In this document: positions 49,633-59,157 of the stretch, piece by piece | Numbering within the stretch: the stretch's first letter is position 1 | How the letters are laid out: each line of letters opens with the position of its first letter | Assembly: GCF_003609635.1 (NCBI RefSeq) | Contig: NZ_MCIA01000016.1 | Span: 1 to 64,000 of the forward strand | Source: Lacrimispora algidixylanolytica | Lineage (GTDB): Bacteria; Bacillota; Clostridia; Lachnospirales; Lachnospiraceae | Length of the DNA: 64,000 bases | Reading direction: 5' to 3' | Program-made: the position numbers and the translations under genes | Notes under the pieces: generated by a model | What the model saw: only the letters and a program-made list of their open reading frames with translations | Database searches by the model: none | What the model was told of the DNA's origin: nothing

Positions 49633-50553
49633 TTAACCTTTAACAGCTCCAATCATAATACCCCTTACAAAATATCGTTGAAAAATGGGGTAGATGAGTA
49701 AAATCGGAGCCACAACTATAATAGTTACTGTCATTCGTATGGAAGTAGCCGTCTGTACCGTTGCAATGCTCTGTGCCACCGCCGAACCGCTGGAAGAGTT
49801 TACAAGCTGCTTTAAGGAACTGGCCTGATTGATATACTGATACAAGATAAACTGCAAACTGTACAGTTTATTGTCCGTCATTAAAAGTAGAGTGTCCTGA
49901 AACGCATTCCACTGTGCCACTGCTGCAAATATAGCTACCGTTGCCAAAATCGGCTTAATTACCGGAAGAATCACACGGTAAAACAAGGTCATGGTTCCTG
50001 CCCCGTCGATCTCTGCTGCCTGCTGCAATTCCTTTGGTATAGACTCCACAAAGGTCTTAGCCAGAATAATGTAGAAGGGAGAAACAATGGTAGGCAGAAT
50101 ATATCCCCAGAAATTATTTGTCAGATGCAAATTTCGCATGGTTAGAAACCAAGGAATGATTCCAGCATTAAAATACATGGTTACAATAACAAATCGGTAC
50201 CAAAATTTTCTATGCCATAAGTGTTCTCTTGTAAACATATAACCTAAGAAAGCGGTTGAAATGGTTGTCAAAATGGTTCCAATTAAGGTCCTACTTACAG
50301 ATATGAAAGCAGCATTTAGTAACCCTGGTATCTTTACCGCCTTGACATAATTCTCAAAATGAATTCCATGAGGTAAGAAAATAATCATACCTTTCTGACT
50401 CAAATCATTGTTACTGATGGTATTAATGAATATGTAGTAAAACGGATACACACAGATAAAGGCAAATGCAGCGTAAAATACATAGATGGCCACGCTGATG
50501 AGTGCATCTCCAACGCTTTGCTCCTGACGTTTTTTCTTTTTGACGCTTCCCAT
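49633..50553 (-). CDS. ABC permease, LplC/YtcP type
   Basis: 306 residues with six membrane helices. The EAA loop that docks the ATPase is ELQQAAEIDGAGTMTLFYRV, followed by ILPVIKPILATVAIF. The C-terminal IQPRYFVRGIMIGAVKG-type ending (FQRYFVRGIMIGAVKG) is diagnostic of this subfamily. Pairs with the LplB-type permease 20 nt upstream. Confidence 0.92.
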   Translation of the reverse strand: MGSVKKKKRQEQSVGDALISVAIYVFYAAFAFICVYPFYYIFINTISNNDLSQKGMIIFLPHGIHFENYVKAVKIPGLLNAAFISVSRTLIGTILTTISTAFLGYMFTREHLWHRKFWYRFVIVTMYFNAGIIPWFLTMRNLHLTNNFWGYILPTIVSPFYIILAKTFVESIPKELQQAAEIDGAGTMTLFYRVILPVIKPILATVAIFAAVAQWNAFQDTLLLMTDNKLYSLQFILYQYINQASSLKQLVNSSSGSAVAQSIATVQTATSIRMTVTIIVVAPILLIYPIFQRYFVRGIMIGAVKG

Positions 50554-50572
50554 AGTCTCTCCCCTCTCTGTA

Positions 50573-51493
50573 TTATAAAAAGCTTTCCCCTCTTACCAGT
50601 TTTGAAATTCCATTTGCAATGGTAAGTAATATCAAACTGATCATACTTTTTAAAATACTCAATGCGGTTGCCACCGAATAACTACCGCTTCCCATAGCCA
50701 GATTAAATACGTATAAGTCCAAAACCTGAATATGCTCTTTGTTAAACGCATTCTGGAATACGTAATACTGCTCCATACCGTTGGTAAGAAAACTGGCAAT
50801 TGCAAGCATCAATAATACAAAATACGTAGGCAATATACTAGGAATGGTGATGTAGTGAATCCGTTGCATTCTAGTGGCTCCATCTACCTTGGCAGCTTCA
50901 AACATCTGCTCATCAATACCTGTGATTGCTGCGATGTACATAATGGCAGCCCACCCTAAGTTTTTCCAGGTAAGCCATAACCACTGAGTAATCCATACAT
51001 GATCTGATTTTTGTAGAAACTGAACCGGCTCATCTAAGATTCCCCAGGCAACCATTACATGGTTTACCACGCCCGTATTGTTAAATATATTAAATGCTAC
51101 GGAATATACCAATACCCAGCTAATGAAATTAGGAACCGTAGTTACGGTCTGAACCGCTTTTCGAAACGGTACACACTTAATCTCATTTAGAAATATCGCA
51201 AAAAACATAGGGAGCCAGGAAGTTCCCACGGTGATCCCACTCATAACCAGGGTATTGACCATAACGCTCATGATCTGTTTCGTCTTTACCGGGTTGGATA
51301 CCAAGGATTGAAACCATTTTAGCCCTACAAAATTGCTCATCGTCAACGGCTGAGGCGGCCTGTAATCAAAAAACGCATACATCCAGCCATACAGCGGATA
51401 GTAGGAAAATACTCCGACAAGCAATATAAACGGGAGAATATAAAGAAATTCTTTAAACGATCGTAACTTTTTTTTATTCCGAAATAGATTCAT
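50573..51493 (-). CDS. ABC permease, LplB type
   Basis: 306 residues from ATG 51493 (AGAGGAGAG upstream; the open frame to 51559 has no better site). Six membrane helices, with YYPLYGWMYAFFDYRP near the N-terminus and the EAA loop MFEAAKVDGATRMQRIHYIT. Forms the heterodimeric channel with the following LplC-type permease. Confidence 0.92.
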   Translation of the reverse strand: MNLFRNKKKLRSFKEFLYILPFILLVGVFSYYPLYGWMYAFFDYRPPQPLTMSNFVGLKWFQSLVSNPVKTKQIMSVMVNTLVMSGITVGTSWLPMFFAIFLNEIKCVPFRKAVQTVTTVPNFISWVLVYSVAFNIFNNTGVVNHVMVAWGILDEPVQFLQKSDHVWITQWLWLTWKNLGWAAIMYIAAITGIDEQMFEAAKVDGATRMQRIHYITIPSILPTYFVLLMLAIASFLTNGMEQYYVFQNAFNKEHIQVLDLYVFNLAMGSGSYSVATALSILKSMISLILLTIANGISKLVRGESFL

Positions 51494-51536
51494 TATATCT
51501 CTCCTCTCTAAGACCAAGGCATAAACAACTGGGTAC

Positions 51537-53498
51537 TCATAAACGCTTACGAGGATCAATGGATATGACCTGATCTTCTAATAACGTTAGAAACGGACCT
51601 GGAAGTCTCCGCTCTTCCGTCACATTATTGCCAAAAAAGTCATTGGCTACCTCTGACTTTACGGGTACTTTACTAATATCCTCTACCTTTCGAATATAAC
51701 GATCTGCTTGCATATGTAGGAAAGAAAAATCCGCGGTCTCATGGGACTTCTTTATTTCCATGGTAAAGTGTTCCGTATCAATATCTATATCAAATAAACC
51801 TTCCTGTCCTTCCATATCAAATTCATAAAACTCCCTCCAGGCCTGTAAATCAAGACAAACGGCTGGAGCAGGATAGAGAATCCTCAAATAACCTCCCGGC
51901 ATATTTAGATATAAATTTCCTTCTGCCTCATTGTGCTCAGTCGGCATCTTGATCGCAGCCTCTTTGCAATCATAAAACACGTTGTTCCAGAGTCTTGCAT
52001 CTCGTGATGTACCACCTCTACTGTCCCAGGTAATGCGAAAGGCAACTGTCTTTGCATAATAGCCTGAGCTCCTGCATTTCCCAATAAAGTTATTTACAAT
52101 ATGTAAATGATCCGTTCCCTCTCCATAAACAGCGTACCCATTTACCACCCCTGTATCTTCCATCTTGTACCAGCCAGAAGAACCAGGTTCCCTTGGCACC
52201 TCTGCCGGGTCAAAACGTCCCTCTACATTCCAAAAGATGTTATTATCGATGAGATTTACATCATCCCGACTGCATTCTATAAATATAGCCTCTCTCTGAT
52301 TGATCCCATCTAGAAAAAGATTCCTTGTAATTCGATTGTTCTCATTGCACATATCCATCCAAAGATGATCCGCACGGATGGTACCTTTGAATATATTGCG
52401 TCGAATGAGGCTGTTTGTGCAGTCATGAACTTTAATACCTCCTGCCTCCCAAGATAACTCCATCTTCTGCCAGCCACTTCCCTGTATGAGATTGTCTTCT
52501 ATTAAAATATGTTTTGCAAACATCCCAGCTATCCCGCAGACTCCAACATCTAAAATCTTACATCTGCGAATAACGGTATAGCCAATGATTTGGTTTTCTT
52601 CCAGGGTATGATGCCAGCATTCATTTCCGATATCAATTCCAACCCCATTGGCCCAATCGATGGTACAGTCTTCTATGATCCAATGATGCCCCCGATAACA
52701 AGATATGGCACCTCTTTGGGGTACGGGCGCACCAGTTGCTGCATGTGCGCAGGTTAACCCTTTCACTTTGATATAGGACAAAAATGGGATTTCCGGTGCA
52801 AAACACTGTTCTCTGCAAGTCAGCTCTATGGTATGATCCCAAGGTTCCTCATCATGTATCAGCCTAAAATGAACCGTCTGGCCATTTGCCTCTACCCAAT
52901 ACGAGCCTTCTTGTTCCGAAAGCTGAGGGTACAGCGCCACCTGTTTCAATGGCTTTCCATCACAAAAAACCATACCTCTCCGGTTTAAATAGGTTGTCAT
53001 ATCCGTCTTGTCGTACTCAATGAATAACCTGTCATGTAAAATATTCACTGCACAAAATGGATTGTATCCACGAAATTCATCGGGATCTAGTTTTACTTCC
53101 CATATCTTCGGGTTACTTTTTACTGGTTCCTTCCCTGGTGAATACCGGGTGATATTCCAGCCTTCACTCTTTTTAAACCCTTTTGCTGGATAAGAAGCCT
53201 TTATCACCACTTCACCAGCCCCGAAAGCTTCATAACCGATCATTCGGTCAGTTCCAGTGCCTCCACTTACAGGATGAACACATTCTCTGTAAATGCCACC
53301 ATGAATCAACACGCAGGTTCCTGGCATTGCAATTAGTGCCGCTGCATTGATGGTTTTTAATGGGTGGTCTGAAGTACCGTCATTTTGATCCGATGCACAG
53401 GGGTGATTCCCATCTACGTGAATTTCTCTATCATATATCTGCTCTTTTTCCCACACCTCAAAACATTGGCCATTGGGTAAAATCATATCCTGATCCAT
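51537..53498 (-). CDS. GH120-like right-handed beta-helix glycosidase (probable beta-xylosidase)
   Basis: 653 residues. An N-terminal start DGTSDHPLKTINAAALIAMP, then IHGGIYRE, is followed by parallel beta-helix coils (LIRRNIFKGTIRADHLWMDM, NNRITRNLFLDG, IFIECSRDDVNLIDNNIFW). The order and motifs resemble GH120 beta-xylosidases, whose nucleophile Asp and acid/base Glu lie in WLDW and VEVS. Here Asp382 (LWMDMC) and Glu408 (FIECS) hold those places. No signal peptide. First gene of the nine-gene xylan operon. The GH120 assignment is from memory of family motifs. Confidence 0.72.
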   Translation of the reverse strand: MDQDMILPNGQCFEVWEKEQIYDREIHVDGNHPCASDQNDGTSDHPLKTINAAALIAMPGTCVLIHGGIYRECVHPVSGGTGTDRMIGYEAFGAGEVVIKASYPAKGFKKSEGWNITRYSPGKEPVKSNPKIWEVKLDPDEFRGYNPFCAVNILHDRLFIEYDKTDMTTYLNRRGMVFCDGKPLKQVALYPQLSEQEGSYWVEANGQTVHFRLIHDEEPWDHTIELTCREQCFAPEIPFLSYIKVKGLTCAHAATGAPVPQRGAISCYRGHHWIIEDCTIDWANGVGIDIGNECWHHTLEENQIIGYTVIRRCKILDVGVCGIAGMFAKHILIEDNLIQGSGWQKMELSWEAGGIKVHDCTNSLIRRNIFKGTIRADHLWMDMCNENNRITRNLFLDGINQREAIFIECSRDDVNLIDNNIFWNVEGRFDPAEVPREPGSSGWYKMEDTGVVNGYAVYGEGTDHLHIVNNFIGKCRSSGYYAKTVAFRITWDSRGGTSRDARLWNNVFYDCKEAAIKMPTEHNEAEGNLYLNMPGGYLRILYPAPAVCLDLQAWREFYEFDMEGQEGLFDIDIDTEHFTMEIKKSHETADFSFLHMQADRYIRKVEDISKVPVKSEVANDFFGNNVTEERRLPGPFLTLLEDQVISIDPRKRL

Positions 53499-53634
53499 GT
53501 TCCCCCCGTTCCTATCCTTTCAGATAAAACGCAACAAAAAAAATATTCGTATTTTCCTATTGTTATTTTTGTATATTGTTTTGCTTTTTTCCACTATTTT
53601 TTATTTATTTTAGTTTAATATGCCCAATAAATTT

Positions 53635-53663
53635 ATTATAAAATAATATCAATCACGAAACAA
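53635..53663 (-). promoter_or_regulatory. Putative promoter of the nine-gene xylan operon
   Basis: On the minus strand TTGTTT (53658-53663), 17 nt, TATAAT (53635-53640), about 135 nt upstream of the first gene. The -35 is weak, which would fit an activator-dependent promoter. The remaining AT-rich leader shows no other element I can name. Confidence 0.45.
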
Positions 53664-53771
53664 TGACATATGTTAAGTTCAATATGAACTATTTTCATGC
53701 GTAATCGACATTTTGTCATAGGAATATGATTTGTTATCAGCCTCTATCAAAGATTTTATCGATTCTTTCCA

Positions 53772-53812
53772 CAAAAAAAGAACAGAGTATGTATTTTTTC
53801 ACACTCTGTTCT
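53772..53812 (-). terminator. Terminator of the arabinanase gene
   Basis: On the minus strand AGAACAGAGT (53812-53803) pairs with ACTCTGTTCT (53788-53779), followed by TTTTTTTGTGG. It lies 65 nt after the arabinanase stop. Confidence 0.88.
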
Positions 53813-53877
53813 CTGAAACATCAATTGACCTATCTTAATAAGGAATCTCCGTTTTAGAATAATATTTGTTTTTAAAA

Positions 53878-55521
53878 TCACTTTGCCTTGCTGCCCCATA
53901 TACAAGTATTATTATTTCCAACTGTGGTAAATGTCATGATAGGCTCTGAGGTTCTATTTTCATCATGCTGTTTGAAAAATACGCCCTGATATTCCGTACC
54001 ATTCATAACCAAAGTGATATAGTCATACTTGTTTCCACTTACTTTTTTCCAGGTTCCGTTTCTGTCTCCTTGGATTTTTCCATTCTCAAGCAGAGTAATG
54101 GTTTCTTTTTTTGTCATATCTGAAGATGTTTTCTGACCGTGATCGTATAAATCGTATTTGCCTAATACTTCCTTGGTATCATAATGACTGATCATATCGT
54201 TTTTATTTTCAAATACGGCAGTTACGGGCCAGCCCTTTTGATTTAAAAATTGCTGATGAACACGAACCTCATGGTTTTCCGTCCCATTATCAAATCTTTG
54301 ATGATAAACCAGATAGCGGTTTCCATCTCCGTTAATAAAGGCGCTGTTATGACCTGCTGCCTTATATCCGGTATTGCTTCCGCTTAACAGGTAATTACCA
54401 ATGAGTTTTATTCCGTATTGCTCATTATTTTGTTTGTTGTCTGCGGCATTCTTACCTGATGCATCCAGATAGGGGCCAGTGACATTCTTAGAACGAAACA
54501 GGCGCATGTTGTACCCGCCATTGGCAGTCAAACCACCGTAGGTTTCGTACAGATAATAATACCCGCTTTCCTTATCATATGTGATGTACGGGCCCTCTCC
54601 TGACTGATGATTGCCTCCTGCCAGATGGACTCCAAAGTAACGGTCTATATAATTCCCACTGGTTCCATCTACGGAATCTGTTCCCGGATATTTCACTGCA
54701 CCTGTCTCTAAGTTAAGTTCATTCAGATAGATTCCACCGGACCAGGAACCATAAACCATGTAAAGCTTTTTCCCGGACTGATCAAAAAACAGGGTAGGAT
54801 CAATGGCATTTGGCCCGTAATTATGATTCCATTCATTCCCATTAAACCACTTGTCACTAATGCCATTTTTTAATACTCCGGAATCCGTCAGTTTTTTTAA
54901 ATTGAGATACTGATTGTCCCACTTGGTATTCCTGGTGCTTTTTCCGTCTGTCTTTCCATCTTTTGTAAACCCGGAATAAATAATGGTATCCACATAGGTA
55001 TAGGGACCTCCTATCTCTTTTGAAACCCCGTAACCAATACAGGATCTGCGCCAGGTAGAGGAGGCGCTGTAATAAATCATATAAGCTCCCTTGCTCCCAT
55101 CCTTATTTTGATAATAGGGATTCCAAATAACATCTGGTGCCCAGACGGCATACTTTCCACCAGAAGAATCTCCATCATCATAACCAGCCCACAAAAAAGA
55201 TTGTTTTAAGTTATTTCTTACATTCCCATAGAGCCAGTTATTGGTTACATTATCATAATCACCACCCAAAGAGGTCCAATTGACAAGATCCTTTGATTTT
55301 GCTCCAGCCAGATGAGAGCCAAATATATAATATTCTCCATTTTTTGACTCAACGATTGACGGGTCATGAACGGATACACGTTTTGGTGTTTCCTGATTAT
55401 TCTGGAGATTATTTTTCATTTCTGCTCCGCCTGCACGAAAAAAGAAAGCGATTACAAAAACAGTAAGTATCCCCGTTGCCACAATCATCATAATAGTTTT
55501 TCTTTTAACCACTCCACTCAT
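53878..55521 (-). CDS. Membrane-anchored endo-arabinanase, GH43 (AbnA-like)
   Basis: 547 residues. An N-terminal hydrophobic segment (TIMMIVATGILTVFVIAFFF) with no clear cleavage site or lipobox suggests a signal anchor facing outside. The GH43 domain has base Asp in RVSVHDPSIVE, the pKa-modulating Asp in AIDPTLFFDQSGKK and acid Glu in HQSGEGPYITYD. The C-terminal ~90 residues match the small barrel of bacterial endo-1,5-alpha-L-arabinanases (ITLLENGKIQGDRNGTWKKV). ATG 55521 follows AAGGGGTG. It would cut arabinan at the cell surface and feed the importers. Monocistronic. Confidence 0.88.
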   Translation of the reverse strand: MSGVVKRKTIMMIVATGILTVFVIAFFFRAGGAEMKNNLQNNQETPKRVSVHDPSIVESKNGEYYIFGSHLAGAKSKDLVNWTSLGGDYDNVTNNWLYGNVRNNLKQSFLWAGYDDGDSSGGKYAVWAPDVIWNPYYQNKDGSKGAYMIYYSASSTWRRSCIGYGVSKEIGGPYTYVDTIIYSGFTKDGKTDGKSTRNTKWDNQYLNLKKLTDSGVLKNGISDKWFNGNEWNHNYGPNAIDPTLFFDQSGKKLYMVYGSWSGGIYLNELNLETGAVKYPGTDSVDGTSGNYIDRYFGVHLAGGNHQSGEGPYITYDKESGYYYLYETYGGLTANGGYNMRLFRSKNVTGPYLDASGKNAADNKQNNEQYGIKLIGNYLLSGSNTGYKAAGHNSAFINGDGNRYLVYHQRFDNGTENHEVRVHQQFLNQKGWPVTAVFENKNDMISHYDTKEVLGKYDLYDHGQKTSSDMTKKETITLLENGKIQGDRNGTWKKVSGNKYDYITLVMNGTEYQGVFFKQHDENRTSEPIMTFTTVGNNNTCIWGSKAK

Positions 55522-55935
55522 AAATACTTCACCCCTTGGCAGCTTCAACTGCCATACCTTCTATTAATTATTTTGAAAACATAAAGATACAGTTAGTACC
55601 GAGAAAGATAGCAATGATAGACGCTGAAATCTATAAACATAATTATTCTAGGCTATCCTGGCATAGTTTTTGCTGATTGCTTTATTTGATCTATCTCTTT
55701 CACTCCTTAGATTTCAGGTTTACATTACATTTTTCAAATAAGAGATTCTTATTTTTATGTACTTCTTATATATTTTTTGTGATTTCACCTCCTTTTTTAT
55801 CTATATTTTACAGTTATCACTCTGTGAATTCAAGTATTAATTTACTTTTCTTTAAATCACTCTCTATTTATCTATACAATATGATTTCATATAGCTTCGT
55901 ACTATTTATTTTGTCGGTTGTCGGAAAGCAATGTG
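55522..55935. other. AT-rich intergenic stretch upstream of the arabinanase
   Basis: No gene recognised. It should hold the arabinanase promoter on the minus strand, but no convincing -35/-10 pair stands out. A strong AAGGAGGTGAAATC at 55795-55782 (minus) is not followed by a start codon with an open frame. Confidence 0.4.
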
Positions 55936-55982
55936 CAAAAAAACACGTCTTGGGCGGCTTATTAAAGCCGTAGCAAGACGCG
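55936..55982 (-). terminator. Terminator of the ABC exporter operon
   Basis: On the minus strand a CGTCTTG arm pairs with CAAGACG and an inner ACGGCTT with AAGCCGC, followed by TTTTTTTGC. It lies about 60 nt after the exporter permease gene. Confidence 0.87.
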
Positions 55983-56044
55983 TTTTCACGTGATCCATAT
56001 GATTTCTTATATAAACTTACATACTTAACTTAACTTCCCTACCA

Positions 56045-56881
56045 TTATCCCCAAAGCGCATTGGCATCAGTAGCACTTCGATTCAGACGGGAAAAATCTG
56101 TCTTAACAAAGGATATGGTAGACAGCAACAGAAACACCAATCCAATAATTAAAATGATAGCAAACGTCATAAATGGAGTAATGGCAAAACCATTGATTTC
56201 AACCACCAATCCTTCTTTTATCAAATCAGAAATGGGTAGACCCGTCTTTTCTAAAACTATCATTCGAAAGAATGCCGTAGCATAAGTCATTGGATTGAAA
56301 TAAGCCACAAACTTTAAGGTGCCTGGTAACATGGAGATTGGAATGTATGCACCGGAAAGGAATGTCAGGGGCATTGTTACCGCTGTTTTAACAATCTGGA
56401 ATGTTTGACCATTTCGTACTTTCGTTGCTAAAAATAGCCCCACACCGGAAAAAACAATGCCAATGAAAATCATGGAAACAAGCACTAAGAAAGGTGTCTT
56501 CCAATCTGTAAACTTTATACCGATAAATAAGCCAATTACCAATATTAAGATTCCCTGTAAGGTGGATACCGTTGCTGCAGACAATAGTTGTCCCAAGGCA
56601 ACATAAACTCTTTTCGCCGGTGAGACCAAGACCTCTTTCATAAATCCGCTAACCATATCATCTACCGTGGAAGATGCAAGATTCAGCGCACTTTCAAACA
56701 CGGTGGTGATAATGACACCGGAAAGCATATAGGCGATGGGATTCTCAATAAAATCATTTTTAAATATGGCACCAAAGACGTAAACAAAGAAAAACGGGAA
56801 AATCAATGAAAATACAAGTCCGGTTTTGTTTCGTACAAATGCTTTAAGGCCTCTTTTCCATAATGCAAATACTGTATTCAT
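56045..56881 (-). CDS. ABC-2 type exporter permease (DrrB-like)
   Basis: 278 residues with about six membrane helices. ABC-2 family features are AFVRNKTGLVFSLIFPFFFV, VSGFMKEVLVSPAKRVYVAL and TFLSGAYIPISMLPGTLKFV, then YFNPMTYATAFFR. It pairs with the ATPase gene 1 nt upstream. Such pairs usually export drugs, lipids or antibiotics; the substrate is not indicated by neighbours. Confidence 0.9.
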   Translation of the reverse strand: MNTVFALWKRGLKAFVRNKTGLVFSLIFPFFFVYVFGAIFKNDFIENPIAYMLSGVIITTVFESALNLASSTVDDMVSGFMKEVLVSPAKRVYVALGQLLSAATVSTLQGILILVIGLFIGIKFTDWKTPFLVLVSMIFIGIVFSGVGLFLATKVRNGQTFQIVKTAVTMPLTFLSGAYIPISMLPGTLKFVAYFNPMTYATAFFRMIVLEKTGLPISDLIKEGLVVEINGFAITPFMTFAIILIIGLVFLLLSTISFVKTDFSRLNRSATDANALWG

Positions 56882-56882
56882 A

Positions 56883-57803
56883 TTAGGCCTCCTCTCTAAT
56901 CTTTTTACCTGTTATCTCTAAAAACACATCATTAAACGTACCTTTTTTGATTTCAATATTGGTGATATGTTCCTTATGAACGCTTAATACCTCCAGCAAA
57001 CGATCCAGATGCTCTGCCTCTACCTTATAATAGCCATCTTTTTTTGTATAGTCTAAGTGATGCTCTGAAAGAAGCAATTCTAAGGCTTCTTCATTTTTGG
57101 TGTTGATATAAGCTTTGTCCTTGGTATACTTTTTCTTAAGCGCATAAGGCGTATCATGTGCAACTATTTCTCCACCGTCCATAATCGCGATTTTATTGCA
57201 AATCTCGGCCTCTTCCATATAATGAGTCGTTAGAAAGATGGTAATATTTCTTTCCTTTTGAAGCTTCATAATATATTCCCAGATATGTGCCCTAGTCTGA
57301 GGATCTAACCCGGTTGTTGGCTCATCTAAAAATAATACCTTAGGATAATGAATCAGACCTCTGGCAATTTCCACCCTCCGTTTCATACCTCCGGATAAGG
57401 CGGAAACCATTTTCTTTCTCTCACCGGTCAAATCCACTAGATTCAAAACAAACGAAATTCGCTCTTCTACTTCTCTATTGGGAATGTTATAAAATACACA
57501 GTGCATTTTCAGATTTTCTTCAATGGTCATTTTCGCATCAAGGGTGGAATCCTGAAACACGACCCCAATTGCAGATCGTACTTCCCCTTTCTGACGACTT
57601 ACATCTTTACCATCGATCAATAACGTGCCAGAAGTTTTTTCAAAGATGGTACACAACGTATTAATTGTTGTACTTTTGCCCGCACCGTTAGGGCCTAGAA
57701 ATGCAAATACGCTGCCTTCTTCTACATCAAACGATATATTGTTGACTGCGACAAAGTCGCCATATTTTTTTGTAAAGTTTTTAACTTGAATGATTGGATT
57801 CAT
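56883..57803 (-). CDS. ABC exporter ATPase (DrrA-like)
   Basis: 306 residues. Walker A FLGPNGAGKSTTINTLC, Q-loop VVFQDSTLDAKMTIEEN, signature LSGGMKRRVEIARGL, Walker B VLFLDEPTTGLDPQTR and switch His LTTHYMEEAE. The C-terminal ~80 residues are the DrrA-type extension (TFNDVFLEITGKKIREE). Forms a two-gene efflux operon with the following permease. Confidence 0.93.
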   Translation of the reverse strand: MNPIIQVKNFTKKYGDFVAVNNISFDVEEGSVFAFLGPNGAGKSTTINTLCTIFEKTSGTLLIDGKDVSRQKGEVRSAIGVVFQDSTLDAKMTIEENLKMHCVFYNIPNREVEERISFVLNLVDLTGERKKMVSALSGGMKRRVEIARGLIHYPKVLFLDEPTTGLDPQTRAHIWEYIMKLQKERNITIFLTTHYMEEAEICNKIAIMDGGEIVAHDTPYALKKKYTKDKAYINTKNEEALELLLSEHHLDYTKKDGYYKVEAEHLDRLLEVLSVHKEHITNIEIKKGTFNDVFLEITGKKIREEA

Positions 57804-58261
57804 AGTTTTATCTCCCTTATCGCCGATTACTATTACGTAAATTTACCGATTATATGATGGAACTAATTATAAATAGACAAATACAGGTTTATCATCAACG
57901 AAAAGCCTCTGCTTTATACTCTTATTTGGTGCTGGCATAGCCAATTCCCTAGTATCCGGTTTGTGTGCAAGCGACGTATAGATTTTCCTAATATAAGTTA
58001 TCATGCTTTTAAATCAATATTTCCAGATCATAAATTTTAAAGTGCTGGAAGAATACTGCTATATTAACATAATAAAATATCATTTACAACAGAGAATGTG
58101 TACCAATCCTTCATTTTTACATGCTCCATAAAAGAGTCTGATATTATTCTTTTTTTAAGGTTCTTTCTATCTTTAAGCACTTCCTGGGAATTCAAAGAAG
58201 GTTATTTTTCTAACACTGAAATACAAACAATTAAAAATCTAAAATTTCATATAAAGAAAAT
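57804..58261. other. Gene-free upstream region of the ABC exporter
   Basis: No coding region longer than a few dozen codons, RNA gene or clear operator was recognised here. It must contain the exporter promoter (minus strand), but I cannot place it with confidence. Confidence 0.35.
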
Positions 58262-58265
58262 AACA

Positions 58266-58315
58266 AAAGCGGTTCTCTGCCAATGATTCCAATATAACTG
58301 GCAAACAACCGCTTT
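58266..58315 (-). terminator. Terminator of the second glycan operon
   Basis: On the minus strand AAAGCGGTT (58315-58307) pairs with AACCGCTTT (58274-58266) with an inner TGCCA/TGGCA stem, followed by TGTTATTTTC. The T-run is poor. It is about 160 nt after the last gene of the operon. Confidence 0.65.
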
Positions 58316-58476
58316 AAAATAATTATATATATAACAATTATAACAACCCAAGTTTTCTTTATAAAGTCCTTAATAACAAGTCCACTTTTAATCAAAACTA
58401 TAATACTCAAACAGATACAGCATTTTTTGTTCTCTATACTTTTATCTTAGATTATGAATGAATTGCCACATTTTTC

Positions 58477-59157
58477 TTAGGATACATCAAGACCTACATT
58501 TTCTATTAACGGAATTCCGTCTTCTAAAAGATCACTATATGGGGAGCCAAGCTTTTTAAGTTCTTGACAAAGAAATCCTGCCATAAGTACTGCCCCCTCG
58601 GGTTTTAAATGTGTATTATCTCCAGGCCACATAAAATAAGCCTTGGACGCCAGATCACCTACGAAAGCAAGATATTTTTCTGTTATATGGGTCAAGTTTA
58701 TGACTGGAACCTCGGCCCTTTTTCCAGTTTTTATCATCGCCTCAGGAAAAGCCCCATGACTCCCTGGAAGAAAAACACCCTTATCATTAAAAAGTCTTCT
58801 GGCAATAGGCGTAATCAAAACAGGATAAGCGCCTTTACTTCTTGCTACTTCTATAAAACGAAGCAGATTTTCTGGAAATGTGGTCTCTGGGTCGGTATGA
58901 CGCTCCGGGTCATCCTTTTCGTCGTTATGTCCAAACTGGATGAATAGAAAATCACCTTGCTTCATTTCCTTTTCTATAGAAGAAAGTCTTCCTTCATCCA
59001 AAAAGGATTTTGTGCTACGACCATTCTGGGCAAAACTTTTCATCTCCACAGTATCCTTAAGATACCAGAGCATGGCTTGAGAAATACCAGTCTGGGGGTA
59101 AGTTGCTATTTTATTGAATTTCACGGTGCTGTCTCCAGCGTAAAAGATTGCCGCCAT
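58477..59157 (-). CDS. SGNH hydrolase, rhamnogalacturonan acetylesterase-like
   Basis: 226 residues. The catalytic blocks of the RhgT/YesT group are present: block I IFYAGDSTV (Ser), block III LFIQFGHNDEKDDP (Gly and Asn) and block V MWPGDNTHLKPEGA (Asp and His). It removes acetyl groups from pectic or xylan oligosaccharides. No signal peptide, so cytoplasmic. Its start lies 47 nt inside the end of the ankyrin-GH43 gene in another frame, giving translational coupling. Confidence 0.9.
   Translation of the reverse strand: MAAIFYAGDSTVKFNKIATYPQTGISQAMLWYLKDTVEMKSFAQNGRSTKSFLDEGRLSSIEKEMKQGDFLFIQFGHNDEKDDPERHTDPETTFPENLLRFIEVARSKGAYPVLITPIARRLFNDKGVFLPGSHGAFPEAMIKTGKRAEVPVINLTHITEKYLAFVGDLASKAYFMWPGDNTHLKPEGAVLMAGFLCQELKKLGSPYSDLLEDGIPLIENVGLDVS

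Noticed and set aside
55782-55798. Strong ribosome binding site (AAGGAGGTGAAATC, minus strand) suggesting a small gene
   Set aside because: No ATG, GTG or TTG with an open frame follows at usable distance.
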